In this document: positions 1 to 12,803 of the stretch, piece after piece
Position numbering within the stretch: position 1 is the stretch's first letter
How the letters are laid out: every line of letters starts with the position of its first letter
NCBI GenBank assembly: GCA_019022495.1
Contig: JAFEKR010000029.1
Span: 682,001-746,000 of the forward strand
Source: Epichloe hybrida
Lineage: Eukaryota; Ascomycota; Sordariomycetes; Hypocreales; Clavicipitaceae
Direction of reading: 5' to 3'
Length of the DNA stretch: 64,000 bases
Position numbers and translations under genes: made by a program
Notes under the pieces: model-generated
The model's input: only the letters and a program-made list of their open reading frames with translations
What the model was told of the DNA's origin: nothing
The model's database searches: none

Positions 1-670
1 GAGGAGTCTCATAGGAAACCCTTCTATAGTTACCCCCTTATACATTAAAATAACGCTATTATAAAGGAGGTACTTAGCACCCTTAGTCTTATCCTCCTAA
101 ACCACTACCTCTATTACCTGGAAAAACTAGTGCTTTACTACCCCCTAGGGCACGAATCCTAGATTATAATATTGTAGCTATAAAGTTATTTTTCTCTTCT
201 AGGAATTATAATATATAGTATAATTTAGCTATAAAAGTTAGTAAATAAGTAGTAAAGGAGGAGTAATAACTTATAATCCCTAGGGCAAGGGTAGGATATA
301 TAGTAACTAAAAGTTACTAGTATAAAATAATATACTAATTATACATAGCTAAAGTAGCTTACCTAGGGAGTAAGTAAAGGTCTAGAGAATATGTAATAAA
401 ACGTACCTAATAGACCTTAGTAGCCCTAGTTAAACCAAAGGAAATATAATAAGCTATATTAGCGTAATCAAACCCTAAAATAAGGTTTAGATAATAGGTA
501 CTAAAATAGCAGTGAGTTACCTTAGAAAACATATAATTATTAGGGTTATTAAGGTCCTAATTACTTAGGGCATCTATTAAAGTTTTTACCTAATTAAGGG
601 TAATAAGAAAATCTAGAAAATCCCCTTATATAGTTAGCATCACCTAGAGAGATATAGGTAATTAGGGACC
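1..670. other. AT-rich flank left of the Gypsy element, no gene seen
   Basis: Strongly AT-rich sequence full of TA/TAG/TAA steps, like the elements beside it. No open frame or protein motif could be read on either strand. It is probably RIP-mutated repeat DNA into which the neighbouring Gypsy element inserted. Confidence 0.5.
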
Positions 671-675
671 AAAAG

Positions 676-882
676 TGTTACGTGCTGGCTTTACACGTTG
701 TTAGGTCGAATCCGTCAGAGGGGCTAACGGATTCGTAGGTTTGTGAGTCATGCTAAGTTCACTTATAAAAGCTACTCTTAGGGGCAGGTTCAGATATTAG
801 AAGTAAGTTAATTTCTTTACCTATAATGCTAAACTTATTCTTATCCTTCTTATTAGTAACTAAGCAGTTTTGCTATGTAATA
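676..882 (-). repeat. 3' LTR of the Gypsy element (left copy)
   Basis: 207 bp, starting TGTTACGTGCTGGC and ending TATGTAATA. It aligns without gaps to 11067-11273. Its outer (left) end is less mutated than its inner end. Confidence 0.93.
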
Positions 883-1189
883 AGTGCTAGGTATGCCTTA
901 AAAGATAACTATCCTAGTTATAACTAGCTAAATCCTAGTCTAATTTAGTATCTATAATAAAGCAAAATAATTTCCTTCTAGTAATAGAAGTGAAAATAAA
1001 GGAAAGCAAATTTATTATATTTATTGCTAAATACGTAACTACTATGCTCCTTAGATAATATTAATTAGAATTATTATATTAAATAATGAATTCTTAATTC
1101 CATAACTACTTATTCCTTTTTGCTCTATATTCTTATCCCTTTTTTCTAAATTATTCTTTTTCTTCCTTTACTCTAATATCCTTTTTGCC

Positions 1190-4034
1190 TTCTATAATTA
1201 TACTTAAGTTTTCCTTATTATTAAATAAAAACACCCCTTTCTTTATATTTATTAAGTTAGTCTAGTAACCTTATAAATTTATCTTCCTTAGTTATGTTTT
1301 TATTTACTAGCTTATTTACCTATATATATAATATTACTAGATATGAAACTGCTTAAGCTACTTTTAGCTTTAGTCCTAATTTTTTAGTTAGTCTCTATCT
1401 CTTTATTAGTGTTTCTAGCACTAGAGTGTTTATATATGCTTACTTATCTATTAATTTAACTTTATTAGCTAATCCTAGTGTTTATAACTTTCCGCGTGAT
1501 GTTTCTAGCGCTAGAGTGTCCTTTTATACTTACGCCCTAGCTAATTTAGTGCGCTTATTTGCCGTTTCTAGCGCGGCTGTTGTGAACCGCGGCTCTATAA
1601 TACTTTTCTTTAGCGTTTGTGGTCTAGATTCCACTAGACTTAAGACTGTTAAAATTAGTTTTATAGTGACTAATTTTACTGTTTTTATATCTTCTTTAAG
1701 CTTCTTTTGCTCTAGTAAGAGCTTGTTAATAGATGTTGCTTAAAGATTAATCCTATCCCGCAGTTCTGTTACCATGGCTGCTAACTTTGCTATCTTTTTC
1801 TCGTGCTCTTTTTTATTAATTATATTACGCTTTAGATTAATAACCTAATTGTGAAATTCCTTTGATATTCCACCTAATTCTAAGCTTAGGATTCTTCCTT
1901 TTTAGTCCTTTAGTATCTCTAATACCTAGATAAACTTTTTGGTTATTAATATTATATTCTCCTTTGCTGCTTCCTCTAGTTTTACTACTTTGGTCTTATA
2001 TTTATTAATATCTTTATTTGCGTCTTTTGTAAGGTTTTCTACTGCTTTAAATTTGGTGTCTATCTTGTTAATCTTATTAATTAAATTGTTGATTTTGCTT
2101 ATCTTATGCTCCTTATTTCTTTCTTTATTTTATTGGAATTCGGCTGATTTGATTATTACTAACGTCCTCCTTATCTTAATACAAAGCAGATCTGTCCTTC
2201 TGATACTAGTGAGTTTTCCTGTGATTATGCTATTTACCCCTCTATATTTATCCGCGAATCTTAAAGCTAGTAGGTTTACTTATAGTAGAAGTAACGCTAT
2301 ACTATCGTAGGTAGTACATTAGTGGCTATGTTTAACTATAATACTATTATAATAAGCTGCTGCTGCTGTTTTTACCTAATTCTTTGCTTGTCTAGTTGCT
2401 TTATACTCTGTTAGATTCACTGTTAATTAATGCGCTAGTTTCCCTGCTTATTACATTGCTTGCTATTATGCGCTTAAAGCGGCCTATTATTTATTAAAAA
2501 TGGTAAAGATCTAGATTACTATATTCTGCTATAACGTAAAGTAAGCGTCCCTTAAATCTACCTCTAATCCATTAGCTACTATAGTAGCATTGTTTAAGGC
2601 GAATTCATAAGCATAAGCCTATATTATATAGCGGATATCCTATACGCTTACCTTCTGGCCTACTATAGTATGCCTAAAGCTACTAAAGTTAATTGATTTA
2701 ATGTCTTTTCCTTTATATTTAGCGTTAAATTCCTCTATTACTCTTTTACACGCTACTAATCTAATCTTTAGTATTAGTAGGTAATTCTCTAATCTAGATC
2801 CTGGTTTTTTGAATCTAGTAAATAGTAATTAAAAATTAAGTTTTCTAATTTACTTGTGCACCTACGACAGTATAATAAGGTATTTAGCGGGTATATTATT
2901 AAGTTTATCTTTAAATTTAGTCTTAAGTTCTTTTTCCTTACCCTTAGACCTTATAAAGTTAGATTCTCTATTACTACTAGCTTTAGTTTTAGGTTTAGAT
3001 CCTTTGTTATTATTACTATTAACTTCATATTTAGCGTTCTTATCGCTCGATTAAGTAAGGTTAATTTTCTTTATGTTATTACCACTCTTGTTACTATCCT
3101 AGTAGTTAACTTCCTCTTTACTACTATTATTTTCCTTAGTTACATAAATAAGTTTATTACTCTTTTAAGCTACTTTACTTAGAGCCTGCTATGCTTATTT
3201 CTAAATTTATTTCTAATTATCTTCTAGTAGTTACTATAACGCCTAATTACTTTCTTATCTTTCTACCTCTAAATCTAGTACTATAGCTAGGTAATCTTTA
3301 CTACTATTATTTTTTCTATCTATATCTTATAATAGGGGCTCCATTCTAGCTACCTTTTTAATAGTAGTAGTAATAGCTTTAACATCTTTTACACTACCTA
3401 TAGCTACCTATGATAGCTTATTTAATTTGTCTTATACTATTATTAAGCCTACTAGATACTATTATTAGCGTAAAATTGTAATTCGCTTTAGTGGATTCGT
3501 AAACTCTTAAAATTAGTAAAATTCTAGTACTAACTTTAACACATAGTGTAACTGCTTTAGTCCTTTAAAAACAACTACTATGCTTAATTCACACAGAAGG
3601 TTATCTGCCTGTTATTTATATACTGCCTTTTCTTTATAGGAAATAACTAAGTATTATACTAAATCTACGTATACTAATTCTCTAACTATTTAATTTTAGT
3701 GTATTAAAGCTAGGCACTAAATATATAGGTGCACCGCATGTATTTACTTATAAATCATTCGGTTATATATATCTAACTTATCATTAAATAGAATAAAGTC
3801 TAGTTTTCTACCTAGGTAATAGCATAGGTTATAATTAATTATATAAGCTTTGTATTTAAGCTTAGAGGGAGCGTTTCTATATGTTATACAAAACCTCTTA
3901 TAACTATTACACTTCTTTATCTCCTCTAGATAATACTCTTCCACTTCTAATAGCTTATAAAACTCTATTCTTCTTATATTACTAAATTTATATACCTTAG
4001 CTACGTAGTAAAAGAAAGCTTTATAAGATTACAT
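1190..4034 (-). pseudogene. Third open frame of the Gypsy element, about 950 codons, unknown coiled-coil protein
   Basis: On the minus strand one reading frame can be followed from an ATG at 4034 down to about 1190. Every interruption I read is TAA or TAG, as RIP makes from CAA, CAG or TGG. Blocks at about 3.9, 3.5, 3.0, 2.1, 1.8 and 1.5 kb all fall in this same frame. The N-terminal part looks globular (blocks with EEYYLEEIKKC, TYRNAPSKLKYKAY and FKGLKQLHYVLKL). The middle is rich in Ser, Asn and Lys. The C-terminal part is a long Lys/Glu/Asn-rich coiled coil (for example KINNLINKINKID and LLEQKKLKED). It lies downstream of the chromodomain, where envelope-like or accessory frames sit in some Gypsy elements. 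No known family is recognised and no membrane segment is evident. It could be an element-specific accessory protein or a captured host gene. The lower end is uncertain. Confidence 0.6.
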
Positions 4035-4049
4035 GCGCTTATGCTAAAT

Positions 4050-4200
4050 CTTACTACGCTAAGTTTATATAGGTATTAGGGTTATTATAAAATATAGAAA
4101 ATATAATAATTTAAAGAATATAACTACATAGGTACTAAATCTAACTACGCTAAGTTTACATAGGTATTAGGGGTTATTATAAGGTATAAAGAATACAAGA
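4050..4200. repeat. About 91-bp imperfect tandem repeat between pol and the third frame
   Basis: The phrase ACTACGCTAAGTTTA followed by TATAGGTATTAGGG / CATAGGTATTAGGG occurs at about 4052 and 4143. A similar flanking stretch (GTTATTATAA) follows each copy. The repeat lies just upstream (in element orientation) of the third frame's ATG. Confidence 0.6.
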
Positions 4201-4559
4201 GTTAAGAAAATACAACTACGCGGTTATTAAATAGCTTTATAAGGTAATAGGAAATATTAACATTAAATAAAATTACATGCGCGCGCACCAGATCTAGCTG
4301 CGCTAGGAATATAAAGGTATTATAAGATATTATAGGATACAGGTTAAGTAGGTTCCCCTTAGCTAACGCGATAAATAATATATGTAGGAGAATGTAATAA
4401 TTCCATGCTAATGCCTTAAATTCGCCCCTTATTATTATACCTTTCCTCTAATATTATTATTCTATAGGAGGTTTAAGGCCTTTCTTTACATACTCCCTTA
4501 CCTAATTAATTAGGTTCTTCTTAAGATAATCCTCTACTATCTCCACTGTATTAATCCTT

Positions 4560-7500
4560 ATTTCATCTTCTATAATCTATTAGTTATCCTTAGCAGCGTA
4601 GCCCTTCTATCTAACAAGGAATTCAATTCTTAATATTTTAGTTCGCTTAAAAATCTTAATCTAATAGCTATAAATTCTCTTAATTTCCTAATAGTCCACT
4701 TCCTACAAATTATCAAACGCAATTAGCAAAGGAGCTGCCTCTTCTCTCTTAAATAAGTCTTTTCCTTAGGCTAGCTTCTAAATCTACGTAGCTAATACTA
4801 CTAGATATACACGCGAATTTAGAGGGAAATCTAATTAATATACCAAGGGATTTACTTTTTCTAATACCTTATATAGCCCTGCCCTTTATAGGGACTATTT
4901 CTTCTTTGGTTTGCCAGGTAATTTATATCCCTTATATAGTTATAAATATACTATGTCTCCTTCGTTAATATTAACTAGTTTATAGCAATTATTATATTGA
5001 ATTTTAGCAAGCGTGGCTGCTATTATAATTACTAATTAGGCCTTATGCTAGTATAATTTTCATAGTACCGTAATATTATTTGCGTTAGATCTAGTGTTAG
5101 TTATGTTATTTAGAGAGAGTAAATTAATAATACTTAGCGGATAGAAACTATATAGTAGCTTATTAGGAGCCTGCCCTATGCCTATAGCTATAGTGTTATT
5201 TAGCTAATGCTATAGTGCTAGTAGTAATAATATCTATATTGTATCTAGGTCCGTTACTATATAATATTATATTATAATTATTACTATCTAATTTTTCCTT
5301 TCCATAGTTCTATCTATCTAAGGGTAATATGCTATGCCTATAAGGAGTTTAACTCCTACACGCCTAAATATCTCCCTTTATATATTAGATATGAACTTTA
5401 GGTCTCTATTACTAATAATTTATCTTAGTAATCCCTAGTCTATAATATATAAGGTATAGAGAAGTAGTTCTGCCTAAATTTCCACTAGATATATAGTGTG
5501 CCCTAGTATTAGAAGAGTTCTCTTACTAAATAGATAATTCACTAGGCATAGTGAATTATATATGGCATACCCCTCTATTTACTACATAGTGTTTGTGGCT
5601 AATACTTCTAGCATATCCGTTATAAAATTAAGTAAAATTATATAAAAAGGTATTAGCTTTAACTATAATAGTCATAACTCCCTAGGTGGTTTTAACTAAT
5701 TAATAGCGTTTTCCTAACACACCATATAATAGGTAATATACTTACGAATTTACTAGCTTATACGTGGAAAACAGACTAATTATAACTCTACTACTATTCT
5801 AGCGATTCCGAAATAGTATTAGTTATTGTGTACTAGATACAAGATAGATTTAACCTTAGTTATTAGAATACAGAGCTAGAAAAATCCATCCTTACTATAG
5901 TAGTATAGCAGACTATCTTTATATAAATCCTATCTATATAAAGGAATTCTTAGTTTAACTCTAGCATCCCTTGCTGCTTGCCTTTCCTAATAGGCTTTTA
6001 TAGCTAAGATAATTTAGCTGAATTTTTAGTCTAGCTAGTATCCTAATATAATTCTGGCCTTAAGTTTATTATCTATGATTACTATTACGATATATTCCTT
6101 ACTTACGAAATGCGCACTTACCTCTAATTTGTTATATTGACTCTTCTACGCTATCTCTCTATAGGTTACCTCCACTAGTAGCCTAGAAAGCGTATCTAGG
6201 ATAACATTTAACATTCCTAGTATATGCGTTACCCTAAGATTAAATTATAATAAATAATTTATAACTTTTGCTAGTTTTAGATTAGCCTTATCTAGATTTA
6301 TTATTAATAGTAAGGTATATTTAATAATGCCCTTAGCCAGAGAATAGTTAGTTAATATATTAACTACTATACTATTAGATTAAACTATTTTTCAGAGTTT
6401 CCTAACGCTCTATATAATTATAGCTATCTCTACTTCTATTAAACTATACTATTTCTTAGCATGTAATATTACCCTAGAGAGGAATAAGATTAGCTAAATC
6501 CTATTATTCTTAATGTCTTTCCTAGGGATGCTTTAACTATCCTATTTATCTTATAATTAGAAGGCATATAGGCTAAATCCTTCCTTATATATATTAATTT
6601 TAAGGAAAAGTGGTTTCTTTAAGTTATAGTGCTATAACATCTGTTTCTTACTTAGGAATGCTTTAATATCTTTAAAAGCCTTTTTCTTATCTACTATTAG
6701 CAAAAACATCTTCTATTACGTCTTTTATTTCTATACTAGTTTTAAAATACTAGTGATTTTCTTATCCTTTTCACAGAACTCTCTTAATAGCGTAGTCTTT
6801 CGCTCCTATAATAGTTAAATTTATATATTAAACTATAGGATCCTATTATAAAGGAATCTAGCTATCCTAATAAAGGTTTTAAGGCTTACTAGATTACTTA
6901 GGAAAATCATTTTTTAAAATGCTTTAAGTCTATTATTAGTATTAGTAATTCTATTACTATTAATAACAAAACCTAGTAACTAGATAGTAGGGTAGCTAAT
7001 AAATGATTTCTTTACTATAATTATTATCCTGTTTTCTTTAAGGATTTTAAGTATAATGCTAAGATGATTTAAATAATCCTTAATATTATCCGAAAAAACA
7101 ATAATATTATTAATATAAACTCAAATAAAATGCTTATACTTTCAGAAAAGTTAGTTTATAAACCTTTAGGCAAAAGCAAGGGAATTTTTAAATCCCATTA
7201 GTGCTACATTTAATGCCTCAAGGCCTTGATTTAATATGACTACTATGCAGGCTTAATAGTCTCTCCTAATTAGTAACTAATAGAAAAATCCCATTCTATT
7301 AAAAAGTAAGAAAACCTTCTTACCACATATATTATTTATAATATTACTTTAGTCTAGTAAAGGGTATATATCTAGCATTACTATGTTATTAAGCGGCCTT
7401 ATGTTAATTACCACCTTTTCTTTCTTTTCCTAGCTAGTTTTGCGCTATACTATAAACGCTAGGCACACTATAGCCGCTAGTTTATCTAAATATAATATCT

Positions 7501-8700
7501 TACCCTTTAAGTGTAATTCATTATATACTTCGTTAAGTTTGCTTACATCCTAGCCCCTTAATCAGTAAGGTCTAATTAGCCTTATTTAATATTGCTATCC
7601 CTTAATAAGGTTAATTCTTATTTTCTAGTCCTTAGGCATAGGTATAATACCTCTATCTTAATAAACATTATATTTATCTATTAATTTAATAAACTTACTT
7701 ACTATATCCTAGTTAATATTAGTAACTTATACTCTAAAGTGATTAATAACATATAGGATCTCCTCTAGGCATAAGATTCCGTAAGACAGTACTCCTATAT
7801 TAACCTTTTTTGGATTAAACTTATTATTTCCTTTATCTAACTTATTCTCCTTCTTATTCTCTTCTCCTATAGTCTCTATAATATCCTTGCTAAAATAGGT
7901 ATAATATATAAAAGAATTATTAACTAAATAATTAGTGTTAACCTCACTCGCCGCTACTAGATATATAACCTTCTAATGTTTACTAATAGTAATGGTTTTA
8001 TCTATTAGGTTATACACTACTATCTGTTTCTAGCCAGATCTAGTGATTAATACATTAGGAAAAAACTTTAAACATAATTATACGTAGTATATACTTATCT
8101 CTTAGTTCTTCTATGCCTCCTTCTAACTAACTACTATAGTTAACTATATCTTTAGTAAAATTATTACTATATAAGCTATAATAACCTATTAGTGTGAAAC
8201 TTTACTTATTAGTTAGAATATTTTTACTTTTACTATTATATTATAAACTAACTTAAAAACTACTCTAGGATATATAAAATTAATTTTTACTCTATACTTA
8301 TAGAGAAAGTTTATTCTAAGTAGTAGTTTAGGGCCTAGATTTAGTATTATATCCGCTATAACTATAAAATATCTAGTAATTTCCATTTTACACGCTACTC
8401 CTAGGAGATAAAAATCAAATATAGCTATTTTAGTAATAAAAAAGGAAGATTACACTCTAGATACTAGCTTTAGTTCCTATATTCTCTATTTTATATTTAA
8501 CTTGTTTTACTATAACCATGCCTTATCCACTAATATTAATAATGTCCTAGTGTTAAGGCAGATTTAATGATTCTTACCTTTATTATTGAATTTTAGAGGA
8601 ATTTTTAAATATATATTTACTCTCTTCCTATTATATTTAACCTCCTAAGGTGTTATAATAGCTTTAATTACTTATCTAGGTATAAGTCATTTTAGTTTAA
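4560..8700 (-). pseudogene. pol: RIP-decayed Gypsy pol: protease-like, RT, RNase H region, integrase, chromodomain
   Basis: Read on the minus strand, from high to low coordinate. A protease-like stretch lies near 8.5-8.3 kb (weak). The reverse transcriptase lies near 7.45-6.8 kb: around 7205-7085 it reads ALMGFKNS...AFA then VYINNIIVFSDNI, the RIP form (Asp to Asn) of the Gypsy YIDDIIVFS catalytic box. RNase H should occupy about 6.7-6.2 kb but is not clear by eye. The integrase core lies near 5.47-5.12 kb: GLLR.IISNRDLKF, GVKLLIGIAYYP and DRTMERKN match the DDE core. The chromodomain lies near 4.69-4.57 kb, with EFLVR then a stop for Trp, then KGY. Many in-frame TAA/TAG/TGA codons make this a dead gene. 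The RT, integrase and chromodomain place it in the chromovirus branch of Ty3/Gypsy. Confidence 0.88.
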
Positions 8701-9299
8701 CTACTTCTATTTTAGTAATTACTATATCCGCTTCTTTACTACTATTTTCTATAAAATAAGTTTTAATAAAGTTAGATTCCTATATTCCAGATTTATTATT
8801 CTCCTTATTAGAGACCTCTCCTTCCTTAGCTATATAGTAATTATATTCCTAGAGATAGGTTTTATACTATTATACATTAGAATTATCATTATATACTATA
8901 ATATAGGCATACTCCTTTTCCTTAGTAAGCGGTTTTTCCTAGTATTAATAATACCTAGGTTACTATTAGCCTCTAGTGCCTAAAGGTCCTTAGCTTTAAG
9001 AATATTATTCTTCTAGTTAATCTTACGCCCTTTCTTACTAGCTTTAGTTAAAACTAGGTTACTTCTCTTAATTCTCTTAAGTTTTATTTTACTAAGGCCT
9101 CTAGTTTTACCCTTTAGTAAGTTAATTTTACTAATATAGCCTAGGTTAGAAAAATCCTAAGGATCCTTACTAGTTTCTATTATCCTATTAGTATTATAGA
9201 TTTCTAGGCTAGAATTACGTATTTATTAGCTTATTCTAGTTAGCTTATATCTTATTTTTATTATCTTCTAACTTACTATTAGATTTATTTATATTAAAA

Positions 9300-10700
9300 T
9301 AGACTTTAAGCTTTCCTTTACTCTTTTTACCTTTTCCTTATTCTTTACTACATAGGTAATTACATAGGTTATATCTCTTATTATCCACTATAGTAATATA
9401 TGCTAATCTTATATCCTTGTGAGTTAGCATTAGATATATCTATTATAATCCTAGATAGAGCTTAAGGTATAAATATATTAGAAGCTAATAGTTAGTTGTT
9501 TTACTATTAGCTTTTATATATTAGAAAATTTTTAATATGAATTTACAAAAAGATACTTTATTAAGAATATTTTCTTTAGTGTACTTTACCTTATTAAGCT
9601 ACGCTATTATATCTTACACTTAAATACTAAATTCCTTCTATACTATAGTAAATACTAATAATATATTGTTAAATATGGTGGCTTGTTTGTTTGTATTAAG
9701 ATATTATCTATACTATACTATTGCGTCTCCTTAGAATAGTATCTAGATCTTCTTTTAGATAATATCTTATTAGCTAGGGTTAGCATAATATAAGTAGTCT
9801 TTAACAGCCTAGACCTATAATTTAATATTATAAAAAATAGTCTATTTCTTATTATAAGTAATAAGGTTAGTACTAGCTTCTTCTAGTTTATTATAAGGCT
9901 TAAAATATCCTATATCTATGATTTTCTATGTTAAATCCGCATTTTATTCCGTTATCTCTATTTATTAATTGTACTAGTCTTAATCTAACGCTAGATCTAC
10001 TCTTCCTTAATAACTAGGATTAATATACTATCCCTAGTCTAGTTAATATAGGGTTAGCTATGGCGAATTATATAGATTTAACTACTACTATTAGATTCCT
10101 AGCTAGTATAGTGGTATTATTAGTTACGCCACTAGTCTAGACTAAGTATCTAAGTGACTATTATGTTAACCCTAGTTGCTTAGTAAATATACTATCCTCT
10201 ACGTAGGATTCTACGCTAATAGTATTAAACCTACTAAGATAGTAGCACTTTATAAACCTCTGATTTTAGATATTAATCTTAACGCTAGATAGTCTATTCT
10301 ATTTACTACCTAGCTTAATATAGCTTATTATATAGCCTATTACTACTCTATTATTCCCTATAAGAGCTATGTAGTGTTATATTTATTTACCTTAGCGTGT
10401 GTTTCTCCTAGTTCTAATACATTTCCTAAAGGTTCTAGCTATAAATCCTATAGATTTAGCTTAGTTAGAGGGCTAGGGGGTTCTATGCTTAGTCTAGTGG
10501 TGTTGTTTTTAGGGTAGTTTATAATCCCCTTTCCTTTATTAATTTTACTTATCTCTATGCTCCTTTTAGTTTTAGTTATAGTATTACTATTAGTAATACT
10601 AGTAATACTTTTAGATTATTACCCTAAAGCTTTACTTCCTTCTGATTTAGTAAAATTATTAAGGAATCCTTTAGATTTAGCCTTAGAGATATAGTTCCTA
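9300..10700 (-). pseudogene. gag: Decayed gag region of the Gypsy element
   Basis: Upstream of pol in element orientation, the minus strand shows a Pro/Ser-rich N-terminal stretch near 10.5 kb (STEPPSPL-like). A hydrophilic helical region follows near 9.8-9.4 kb, with many TAG/TAA stops. No intact CCHC zinc knuckle could be recognised; a Cys-containing remnant lies near 9.36 kb. The assignment rests on position and weak resemblance to fungal Gypsy Gag. Confidence 0.5.
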
Positions 10701-11066
10701 ACTTAATTCTAAATAATACATATAGTTTATATATTAATTAGATTCTAGTGGATAGGTAGCTCCTAAGATATTAGCTATTCTTATCTCCTTATAATTCTAT
10801 TATTAAATTCGTAGTATATAAGTTTATATAAGTCCTTCTAATTACTAATCCTAATAAGTTTTTATTTTTAATGTTTAAAATCCGGATTTATATTATTAAA
10901 AGTCTAGAACTAATAAATAAGGTGTAATTCGCTTTTAGTAACTAGGAAAGTGTTAAAAGTATTTAGTTCTCTATATTAACGCTATAGATAATTAGTTTTA
11001 GATATATAGGTATTATATCTAGGTTACTAGAGATATGTAATAAAAGAATCTCTAATTACTACTACT

Positions 11067-11273
11067 TATTACGTGCTAGCTTTGCATATTATTAGGTTAA
11101 ATCTATTAGAGGGGCTAATGGATTTGTAGGTTTATAAGTTATGCTAAGTTTACTTATAAAAGCTACTCTTAGGGGTAGGTTTAGATGTTAGAAGTAAGTT
11201 AATTCCTTTACCTATAATGCTAAACTCGTTCTTATCCTTCTTGTTAGTGGCTGAGCAGTTTCGCCACGTAACA
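11067..11273 (-). repeat. 5' LTR of the Gypsy element (right copy)
   Basis: 207 bp. The right end GCCACGTAACA is un-mutated, while the left end TATTACGTGCTAGC carries G-to-A changes relative to the other copy. It is immediately followed by the AAAAG target duplication. Confidence 0.93.
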
Positions 11274-11278
11274 AAAAG

Positions 11279-11984
11279 AGTAAAGAATATAATATACTTA
11301 CTATCTTATAAGTATTACTATATTTAACACACTAGATATAATGCTTTAAATATTTCCCTTTAATAATAGTGGTTAGTACGCTAAGGAATTAATAGTTAAT
11401 CTAAGGGATATTAGGCTTAGCTAGAGGATTCTTCTTAAAGTCCACGTAACTTATATGTAAATAATATATATAGGAATATTCTCTTAAATAGATATTAGGG
11501 ATAGCTATAATAATAACGCTCTTAACACTCTCCCTATCTAATTCTATTCTAATAATAAGGTAAGTAGTAAAGGTAAAGTTATAGTAACTAATAATATAAT
11601 AGTATCTAGGGAAAAGTTTACTATAGATAAGAAAGGGAAAAGTTAGTAATATAATAGGGAGTTACAGGTAAATTTATACTTAAACACTAATATTATTTAT
11701 TATTATTTTAGTATAGCTACTACTTAGTAAATAGCTATATAGTACTTACTAAAAGCTATTCAGAAGCCTAGCTAAAAGTAAGGAGATAATTATAAGGCCT
11801 TACTTATAATACTAGCACACTAGCGTACTACTAGGTAAGCGTACTATGCCCTAGGGCTAGGTCTATGTAACACTAGCAAGTCACTACCTATAAGTTAGTA
11901 ACTCGCACGCATAACACACTTAGACCTAGCAAGCTTCAGTCAATATACGAACGCCCCCATACCTCTTGCCTAGCTATCCCTTTG
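11279..11984. other. AT-rich repeat debris between the Gypsy and Copia relics
   Basis: No protein can be followed here. A short patch at about 11860-11975 is less AT-rich than its surroundings. The 5' two-thirds expected of the Copia element whose end follows is absent or unrecognisable. Confidence 0.4.
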
Positions 11985-12430
11985 TTCTCACATTAGTAAA
12001 GGCTTTATATAAATCTTTAAAGATATTTATGTGTTTATTAAGGACAGGTTAATTATTTTCTTTTACGTGGATAATCTCATCGCCCTCTTTGCTAAAGGGA
12101 AATCACATTTATATAATAAATTTAGGGTAAGACTCTTTGTAAAGTATAATGTAAAGGACCTTAGAGAGCTATGATAGTTCCTAGGCGTTAAAATTATTAG
12201 AGATTATGCTAATAAAAAGGTATAGCTTAATTAGAAGTCCTATTAGGATAAAGCTACCACCAAATTTAACGTAAAAATCCCTTAACAAAGGCTTATAGCC
12301 CTAATAACCACTATACCACTAGAACCTTTTAAAGGAGAGGTTAGCGCTTAAGATCTTAAGAGGTATTAATCTTTAATTAGAACCCTGCTGTATTTAATAA
12401 TAGTCTCGAGACCTGATATTGCTTTTGCAG

Positions 12431-12803
12431 CCTTATAACTCTCACGATTCCTACAAAACCTAGGGCCATAGCACATGGAAGTAGCTAAAAGAGCCCTCGA
12501 GTACGGGTGTGCGTGGGCAGACCTAGCGAGAGGTGATCGAGAGATATTTCGAACTCGGGTTATCGGTACGCAGCCGTGTATAGAGGGCTCGAGCCCGTCG
12601 GAAGCTTTCGTCGTTAAGGGAGATTCGCGAGACCCGAAGACGGCTATAATGACGCCTGCAGATCTGTGGCACGCTAGATTAGCACATCCGGGCGAGGATG
12701 TGATGGACCTCACAACTCTCACGATTCCTACAAAACCCAGGACCATAGCACATAGAAGTAGCCAAAAGAGCCCTCGAGTACGGGTGTGCGTAGGCAGACC
12801 TAG
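12431..12803 (+). repeat. GC-rich un-mutated patch flanked by 96-bp direct repeats inside the Copia relic
   Basis: The segment 12431-12526 recurs at 12708-12803 (offset 277 bp) with a few transitions. Between them, about 180 bp of clearly GC-richer DNA encodes ADLWHARLAHPGEDVM, the gag-pre-integrase motif of Copia. That motif should lie far upstream of RNase H. The patch therefore interrupts the RT/RNase H reading frame with a misplaced Copia piece. Confidence 0.8.

Larger units (their letters stand above)
671..11278 (-). mobile_element. Complete RIP-inactivated Ty3/Gypsy chromovirus with 5-bp target duplication
   Basis: Two 207-bp direct repeats (676-882 and 11067-11273) begin TGTTACGTG / TATTACGTG and end CACGTAACA / TATGTAATA. 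They are flanked by identical AAAAG target duplications at 671-675 and 11274-11278. The element body is 10.6 kb. The minus strand carries decayed gag, protease-like, reverse transcriptase, integrase and chromodomain coding in Gypsy order, so the 5' LTR is the right-hand copy. The two LTRs differ at about 30 sites, and every difference I see is a C/T or G/A transition, which is the RIP signature. Stops inside pol sit where CAG, CAA, TGG or CGA would be expected. The element cannot be autonomous now. It is long for the class because a further large open frame lies between pol and the 3' LTR. Confidence 0.93.

Noticed and set aside
1426..3182. Leucine-rich plus-strand open frames in the AT-rich island (for example 1939-2310, 2854-3182)
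   Set aside because: They are antisense shadows of the Lys/Glu/Asn-rich third frame of the Gypsy element on the minus strand.
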